DNA of 64,000 bases from Puccinia triticina (lineage: Eukaryota; Basidiomycota; Pucciniomycetes; Pucciniales; Pucciniaceae). Position 1 is the stretch's first letter. Each line of letters opens with the position of its first letter. The stretch is taken from the NCBI RefSeq assembly GCF_026914185.1, contig NC_070565.1, positions 1,922,001 to 1,986,000 of the forward strand, read 5' to 3'. Of this stretch, positions 57,289 through 64,000 are shown piece after piece. Position numbers and translations under genes: made by a program. The notes under the pieces were generated by a model that worked only from the letters and a program-made list of their open reading frames with translations, was not told where the DNA came from and made no database searches.

Positions 57289-57689
57289 GCGGTAGACCGC
57301 TGCGCTGCAATGAAAGCGCAGCGCAGCAGTGTTGCTTTTGGTATCATCCACCATGATTGAGCATTGAAACAAAACAAAAGAACTCTGTTTGTTTTTTTAA
57401 CGTATTTCTTGCAGGCAAGGGTGCAGAGCAATGTGGAAAGCAAGATAAATGACAAGAATAAAACAGGAAGACAGTTTTCATGTTATGAAGATCTAGAAGA
57501 AGAGTAGTGAAAATATTTCAAGACAAAAAATAAACAGAAAGACAACTCCAATTTGAGTCTGAAAATGTAAGAAAAAGTCTTGGATCAGGGGGGGATGGGT
57601 GGGAAAAGTGGGTTTCAAATGGTAGCTGCTTCGATGTTGTTGTCATAAGGGCTGGACTGATGAGTTGCATCGGTCTGGTTCCACGGAGT

Positions 57690-59380
57690 TCAAACGATGT
57701 CAATCAGATTATTGTCCAAGTCCAAATGGATAGCTGTTATGTGGTCAACATGGAGCGAACAACTCGGTCGGCTGATCCACTCAATTTTGGTCCTGGCCAG
57801 AGGTGCGAGTGCCAACTTATACCCGGAGCTGGCCAGTCTTGATTGAGTATTGGTCCATGGCCATGTCTTGACAATACCTTCGGTCTTGGCCTCTGGATTC
57901 ATGATTGTGATTTCAGAGATGACATAGTTGGATGCAGAACAGGAGACATAATGTGTGTGCTTACTAATGAATTCACGCATCCTGTCGGTGACCTTAACAT
58001 CATGTGATGGCTTCTTACCACCTTTTTTTTGGGTTTTAGTTGCCAAGTCAGTGATCTGAGCAATACTGTAGCCGGTGATGTAGGATTGAAATCAAGCAGC
58101 ATAATGCTTTTCAGCATTGACATCTTTGGCGTAATTGAGGAAAACGTTGGCGCCAGGTGTGCTTTGCGAGATTTGATAGCTGCTTGCGCCAAGGTGGGTG
58201 GACACCGCAAAGACCACAAACTGCGCGTTGTGGGTTGCTGCGACTGAAGTGGCCTGCCACAGAAAAAAACCGGCTGTCAACTAGGTGTATCACAATAAGT
58301 GTGACAAGCGGGAGGCACACCTTTTCAATAAATTCATTAACACATTTCTGAACACAATGGTAGTCATTCTTGAGGGAGACCTCACTGCGAACAGAAGTAA
58401 CACCACCACCTACCTGTCCTGAAGGGGCCAAGGAAAAAGGCTCTTCAGGAAGGATCAACTCACCCGACTCGTCTTCATCAAGGGCACGTTCTTCATCAGT
58501 CAATCCATCGTCAAGGTGTTTTGCGGAAGCTTTTTTCTCCTCCGGGGTAAGCTTCTTCCACAACTCAGAGACTTTCTTCATCGCCGAATCGTCATCGACG
58601 CCACCAACTAAACATGATAGAAATGTTAGCCACCACATGGACATATGAAAAAGGTCAATCAGAACGGAAAAACATCAAGAACTTACCTTCTTTGAATATT
58701 GCTCGAGCTTCAGGGGTCTTGAGAAAAAGATTCCAGCAGTTCGGTCCCTTGAGGGCGAGGCGCTTTCCCCTTGAAAGGTTCAATCTGTTATTCAAGCAAT
58801 GTTAGACAGGGCGTAGGTTATGGGAAGAAACTCACAGAAAGCCATCAATCATCGCAATGGAGAGCTGATACTCGATTGCTTTGATTGCTAGAAGTTTCCT
58901 TTGCTCCTCATAGAATTCAAGAAAGAAATCGCGGTCTGCTTGGGACATTGATCCTTTTGAGTTCTCTTGCGCTTGGACAACGAGTTCGTTGTAGGACTTC
59001 TGAAGGAGGACTTTGATTGATTGGGGTGAAGCAGAATCATCGTCATTGGTGGTACGTTTCCTTTTTTTGGTTGGGCGTTCGGTAAGAGAGGTGGAAGCGG
59101 GTGGCTGAACTTGAGGGATACCAGCAGGTGAGTTGGGCTGAGGATTTTGGCTGGCAGCATCTTCAAGATTGTCAATAATTGGAGCGCTGTGACCAGATCG
59201 AAGAAGCAAAGAGTGTTGACTTGGGCTGGGGATAGATCCACAAGGATTCAGGATGGGCCGATTGAGACCATATTGATGCTGAGGTGGGACGATGTGGGCA
59301 GCGGAGTGAGGAGGCATGTTGAAGAGACCGGGTGACGGGTTGAGGAATAAAAAAGAGCGGGTTTCTGAGGTGGTGATCAT
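57690..59380 (-). pseudogene. rust-family HMG-box-like gene with a single nonsense codon
   Basis: Four-exon model on the minus strand: 59380-58836, 58784-58687, 58607-58321 and 58253-57690, introns 51-79 bp with GT-AG ends, all phases consistent, 497 codons. The N-terminus is proline/serine-rich with a basic PTKKRKR nuclear signal. A helical part (SYNELVVQAQENSKG) follows, then an HMG-box-like segment (GPNCWNLFLKTPEARAIF, MKKVSELWKKLTPEEKKA). The C-terminal half (VVFAVSTHLGASSYQ...WPWTN...LDLDNNLIDIV) matches my memory of an expanded Puccinia family of unknown function. The only lesion is TGA at 58094-58092, where relatives have arginine (CGA in TCG context). Probably nuclear; may be functional in other alleles. 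Confidence 0.65.
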
Positions 59381-59488
59381 CTTCCAACAAACCAAGGTAC
59401 CGTTTGGACACTGTAAGGTTAGGTCTAACTTGCAGCAGGGGATACGCTGCGCAGCCGCGGCTCTGTCCGAACTTGAAGACTGATGTTT

Positions 59489-59618
59489 ACATGTAAGACA
59501 GTCTGCAATGTAAAGGGGCGCGCGCGAGGGATTGCGAGGGCTGTCGACCCCTTCTACATAGGCTGAAAACTCCCTCAAGCGAGGCTATGTAGTAGGGGGA
59601 GGATAGTCGATTGTGGTG
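59489..59618 (-). repeat. 130-bp dispersed repeat, copy 2
   Basis: Reverse complement of 52099-52228 with few differences, about 110 bp upstream of the HMG-box-like gene, where it could affect the promoter. Confidence 0.85.
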
Positions 59619-59732
59619 GTCTTTTTTGTGTTGAACTTCAAGTACAGCTTGCTGAGCCCGGATGTCATGCGGGGCCAAGAAGCACAACCACAGCACACTT
59701 TTGCCCGCTGACCTGGCTCGCCACACGTTTGC

Positions 59733-60476
59733 TGTGGTGCTCCATTCCAAACCATAAGTAGTATTTTATTGCTTTCCTTTACATATATTCATCATTACAT
59801 TGCCTATTACCCCATCATCCTTTCACAAATACCTCATTATTATTGCATATTCAGATTCTACGCCAAATTTCACCTATAGTCACTCATACATAGTACCCCC
59901 TTATCTTCAATGGTTCAATAGTTATAGAGGATATAAGACTTACAGAAAACCTACAGTCTTCATTAGTTACATTACTCATTTCATTAGTAACTTACTTGAA
60001 TCATTTCATTACATTCCTTTTACATATGTATTCTCACATACTAAACCCTTTACATACATTACTTATCAGGTACTATGCCTATTGTACACATTACATCATT
60101 GGATCTGTGCTCACCCCTTTTAGTAGTGCTCATCATTATAAGTTGTTACTATGTTCACATCACCTTCCCCATTTGTACAATCTTTTATTCCCATAGCCAG
60201 AACCTTTCCCCATTTGTACAACCTAAATTCCCATAGCCAGAACTTCTCATTGTCTGTGCTCATCCTTCTTTCATATAAGAACTGTCCTTCCCCCCTCACT
60301 TGTACCTCATGCAGAATTTAATATACAGAAATTATAGTGCCCATTCTCATCAACCCATTGCCATTGAATCATTGCCAATTGCTTTTTCCCCTTCAACCAT
60401 TGCTCCAACCCTCTTACCCTCAGTAGTCAGTAGTTAAGCTCATAGTACTAGCTCCTAAGATCAAGCAGAAATCAGC
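59733..60476 (-). repeat. LTR-B fragment, inverted
   Basis: Begins TGTGGTGCTCC, the complement of the LTR-B end, and follows the family for about 740 bp. It then loses similarity at AATCAGCC, so the 5' end of the LTR is missing. Confidence 0.82.
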
Positions 60477-60515
60477 CTGACTGTACATGTACTGGTTTAT
60501 GCAAACAAAGATACC

Positions 60516-61387
60516 TGTGAGCCTGAGCCGCTATAGTGGCTACAGGACACAAGAAAAATGGGGGGCACTGGTTGTATTTATTGGGATATAGAACTACAAA
60601 CAGAGAGTAAGAGAAAGAGAGAAAGAAAGAGAAGGAGAAAGAGAAAGGTATGATCTGGAGGGGGTCTATCTACTCTTTATGTGAGGATCCTCAAAGTCAA
60701 CTTGAACCACCTGGAAAAGTGGTAAGGACAGCTGTGCCAGACCAACAGGGGCTACAGCCTCCGCGCGCACCAAGGAGACGGTGGGGGGACACAGAATAGT
60801 AAAACTAATCTGCTCTGAATTTTAGACTAAGTCTAGGATTAACAGAGTAACCTTGATCTTGAGAGGGGTTGATGTGAAGAGAAATAAAGAGAAGCAATCA
60901 AGAGACACAGAGTATCACTCTGGATAATCAAGGTTCAGAGAAAGAGTTTACTTACTGTCAATAACCTAGGCGCCTGTGACGGTAGGTGTACTGGGAGCGT
61001 GGTATCCTCTTTGGTAGTGATCCTGGGTTATCTACGGCGTGGTTCTGGTTGTCTGAAGTCTGTAGATCCTCCTCAGGCAAGGGGGATCCTGACTTCGAAA
61101 ATTTTCACAGTTTGCTTATGTAATTACATATGTAGATGTGGTTTGGCGCGCCTGGTAGCGCTGACACGTCACAACTGCGCATGCGCGCCACAACTCAAGA
61201 ACTCAGGGAAGGAGTAGAGTTACAAAGAATTGGTAAGTTGTAACTAGGGTTAAAATTGCATGAGGAAACAGAATATGAAGTCAGAACAAGGATATATCTT
61301 AATATGAAAAAGATATGAAGTAATTCATATGTAAAAAGTAGAAAAAAGGCAGACTTTAGGTCAGCTGTGTTGACTCTAAGGCTGACA
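60516..61387 (-). repeat. solo LTR-A, inverted
   Basis: TGTGAGCC to GGCTGACA, 872 bp, with target duplication ATACC (60511-60515, 61388-61392). Inserted just downstream of the membrane-protein gene at 61401. Confidence 0.95.
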
Positions 61388-61400
61388 ATACCAGAGAAGA

Positions 61401-62140
61401 TCATCTGGAGACCTTGATGGGGCTTCCTGCGGACAAAAGGTCCTTGACGACCACATTAATGGTGTTAGTGTGTGGACAGAAGGAAGAAGTCTTAGTGGCC
61501 ATGGCGAGGTTGATCCGGGCTGAGAAGGCAAACCAGGCTGGCTCGAGGGCCTCAAAACTCAACCTGGTTGTGCTGTCTCCCTCAAACGTCTTCTCGTTGT
61601 TGTAGGATACCTCTGGGACCCGTGGGACCAGGAAATACACCAGCAAGGTCCCCCTAAGCAAAAAAACATTGTCTGTCAGTTTTGTGGGAGATAAAGTGGA
61701 GGGGAGTGGGTATGCAGGAGTGGCAGGAAGAAGAGCAGGCCGAGGGCCATGACCCGGGTGAACCATTCCCCAAGACAACGTCTCCCGTCCAAGAAGTCTC
61801 TGACTGCAGGCTGGTAGAGGGGTCCGGCGCGGCCAGTCGCTGGGACGGTCTGTTGGGCCAAGGCCATGCTGTGCGGCTGGGTGCTGGGTGTGGTGGGGTC
61901 GGAGGTGAGATCGGCGTAGCAGGCATTTGAGGCCTGTTCTGTGGCGCGGGGCGGGACGGTTTCTGTGAGTGGGCAGCTGTAGAAAGATCAGAGAGGGGGG
62001 GGACGGCACATGCCTTTGTAGACCTGGAAGCCCAGCCCGTTGTCATCTTTGTTGCTGTCGTCGTCGGGGTCTGCGCGAAAGGCATGTGGGTTCTGGGGTG
62101 CTTCTCTGCCGGCAGGGTGTGTACAGACTTGATGGTATAA
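61401..62140 (-). pseudogene. LEA-like/DUF3712-type membrane protein gene, 3' truncated
   Basis: Minus strand. A polar N-terminal part (DPDDDSNKDDNGLGF, a probable intron, then TETVPPRATEQASNACYAD) leads to RRCLGEWFTRVMALG and a hydrophobic stretch (LLFFLPLL). An intron ending TTGCTTAG follows, then VYFLVPRVPEVSYNN, FAFSARINLAMATK and VVVKDLLSAGSPIKV. A single membrane span followed by L.PRVP.VSY and an F.FSA.I...V.T pattern is what I know from fungal LEA-like/DUF3712 (Tag1-type) membrane proteins. Relatives continue well past this point; here a stop at 61401-61403 and the LTR-A insertion remove the rest. The first donor site is not clear (a GC donor is possible). Confidence 0.45.
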
Positions 62141-62454
62141 GCGGGGGGAAGAGTGATGACACTAATTGAAAGAGGAAAGGTCAGTGGTAAGCAGGATGGG
62201 CCAGTGCGCTTGTCATGCTCGGGCAGCGGGCGGCGTGGTGAAGGTGTAGCATTGGGCCTTGGCTGAGTTATTGTGCCCTGTGGCAATGGCCGCACATTGT
62301 CTGGGTGTGGCTTGTGAAGTGGTGCGTCGAGGGTAGAGGCGCCACCAAGGCGGTTACAATAGCTTAGGTGAAGGGTGGCGTGGCTGGTTGGTAAGTGGGC
62401 GGCGCGGTGAGATGGAGCCTCTGGGTACATATATAAGGATGGGGTTGGGATCGA

Positions 62455-62625
62455 TGGAACCGCAGGGGATTTGGTTTCGTCCGCCCCCTCCCTGGGAGGC
62501 CCCTAACTGCTTGGTTAGTCCCCCCCTGGCTAGTTTACCAACCGGCCCTCTTTTGCTTGTTGCTCTGGCACAGCTGGAGGGTCATCCATAGGGCCTTTGG
62601 GTCTTGGGGATATTCAATGTGCCAA
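62455..62625 (+). repeat. dispersed repeat, partner of 49655-49830
   Basis: GGTTTCGTCCGCCCCCTCCC to TTTGGGTCTTGGGGATATT, inverted relative to the 49.7-kb copy. Confidence 0.75.
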
Positions 62626-62802
62626 GTGAGATAAAGGGGAATGTTTTGCCCCATTTTTTGAGAGAAAACACCCCAAAACTTAGATCTACAGGTCTATAAT
62701 TCTGTGGATTATCTATGATGCATGACAAACATACATGATTTGCATATGCAATATTCATAGTTTGTTCATGGTGCATGAAGCCAGGGGGTGTGTTGGAATA
62801 TA

Positions 62803-63977
62803 TGCTTCAAGCAATGATGGGAAGTTACATATGTTACAATATCTAGAGGGATTTTTGTAACATAACTTCCCACTGTTACCAGATAACGCGTTACCGTTAT
62901 CTGCCAACATTGCTTCTTGGGCCGGTGAGTAACATAACAGATGTCAGATTATGAAACGCAACACGGAATGCTTCTTAGCTTGCAAGTTCCCTTTTAAGTG
63001 GACTCGTGCTGTTGCAAGATTGTGAAACCAGCCTCGTCCCAAAACTGACCATGTAAACTGGAACAAACCTTTACCGCAGCTTTGGCGAGCAATGTTTCAG
63101 CCATCAACCCTGACATCTGGTCAGGTGAGGCGCAAACTATTCCTGAACCCTGATTGCCTCAGCAAGAAGGGATGCCCAATTAGTCGGGCCATGAAACAGT
63201 CAGTACAACAACTTGTGCCGATAAAAGAGATTCACTGCTCCGCCAAAAGCTGACTCCTCATCCTCATTCTGATTCCTTCAGCTTCACCGTCCTAAGCACG
63301 TCCTTATCTCATTCATCAACAGACTTGCGCATATAATTTCACTACTCCTTTTTGACTCTTGCTCCTCTTAAACTCTGTTTCTCACATAAACTTCAGCACA
63401 ATCTTGTGTGCCCTAATTCTTGATTTCATTCCTGAGCTTCTTGTTCTCACCTCTCTTGCCATTTACTTTCTTAAAAAAATCACTCTCATTACTTCAACAA
63501 AAAGGTCCTCAATTGCTCTCACATCCTTGACTATTTTTGCCTGTGTCTCGCAATCCTCAACTATCTCTAGCATTACTACCCTTGCTCTTAGGTAAGAGCA
63601 CTTAGATTGTTTTGTGTTCCTCTCTTTAAATCATGTTCACACTCTGACAAGAAATCAAAATGCTCTTAGTTCTTCCTAATCTCACAACAGAGGGTGTTTT
63701 CACCCTCAATACCCGGAAAAATAACGGAGATAACACGTTAACCGCGTTACCAGAGGTGAAAATGCCATAAAAGGGGGAAAACTCCCCTTGTTTGCGCAGT
63801 TTATCCTTCTATAATTGAAAGGGATAACGTAACAAGGCTAGGAAGAGAGGTAAAAAAATTAAAGAAAACGTCATAGAAGCTTTGCCGCCATCATTGTAAC
63901 AATAACGGCAAGGATTCCGTCACGTTTTTGTTACGCTACTGTTACAGGTAGCGTAACCTCCCATTGTTGCTTCAAGC
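62803..63977. mobile_element. GTTAC-rich TIR element, about 1.2 kb
   Basis: GCTTCAAGCAATGATGGGAA and the inverse near 63977 form the ends. Both sides then have GTTAC/GTAAC runs and GATAACG.GTTACCG motifs like the element at 31260. The middle (63250-63700) is unique AT-rich DNA with short ORFs only (63359-63595 plus has no recognisable domain). Confidence 0.6.
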
Positions 63978-64000
63978 CCCATTTCAGTGGCCAAGATATA

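Noticed and set aside
63359..63595. 78-codon ORF inside the right-hand TIR element
   Set aside because: Short, hydrophobic, no conserved motif; not a transposase.

Overview
The window looks like a repeat-dominated stretch of a rust fungus genome (Pucciniales, Pucciniomycotina). Four things point there. First, an intact fatty acid synthase gene carries only acetyltransferase and enoyl reductase, the FAS split I know from the Pucciniomycotina yeast Rhodosporidium toruloides. Second, two genes (24.5-25.5 kb and 57.7-59.4 kb) belong to families I recall only as lineage-expanded hypothetical proteins of Puccinia and Melampsora. Third, a KDZ transposase and a TET/JBP-like fragment occur together. 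Fourth, several reading frames are broken by C-to-T changes in TCG context, the RIP-like signature reported for Pucciniomycotina. All family assignments come from reading motifs; no search was run.

Layout. 1-9.3 kb: a young Ty3/gypsy chromovirus with a 550-bp internal duplication and two overlapping open frames at its 5' end. 9.4-11.4 kb: a ThrE/Prm10-like fragment, a Ty1/copia tail and a mariner-type MITE. 11.8-16.2 kb: a broken CRN-like NTPase/nuclease gene with a 1.6-kb insertion. 17-22.2 kb: palindromic minisatellite, a non-autonomous CACTA-like element, a TET/JBP-like fragment and a 2.8-kb inverted-repeat element. 22.5-25.6 kb: a candidate secreted protein and a rust-family gene. 26.4-38.4 kb: MITEs, minisatellites and nested solo LTRs around one unresolved GC-rich gene (29.2-30.4 kb). 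40.5-44.9 kb: FAS1, ten exons, the only clearly intact housekeeping gene. 45.2-52.0 kb: half a copia element, a 1.35-kb perfect-ended palindrome and a compact gag-only LTR element. 52-62.2 kb: a decayed KDZ transposase, a TIR element, an HMG-box-like gene with a single nonsense codon, more LTRs and a membrane-protein gene cut by a solo LTR. 62.8-64 kb: another TIR element.

Few genes work together. The host genes are isolated islands; most of the DNA records layered insertions whose order can be read from target-site duplications (for example minisatellite, then LTR-B, then LTR-A at 32.9-35.4 kb). Three otherwise open frames carry CGA-to-TGA changes in TCG context, suggesting that a genome-defence mutation process has touched both repeats and multicopy genes.
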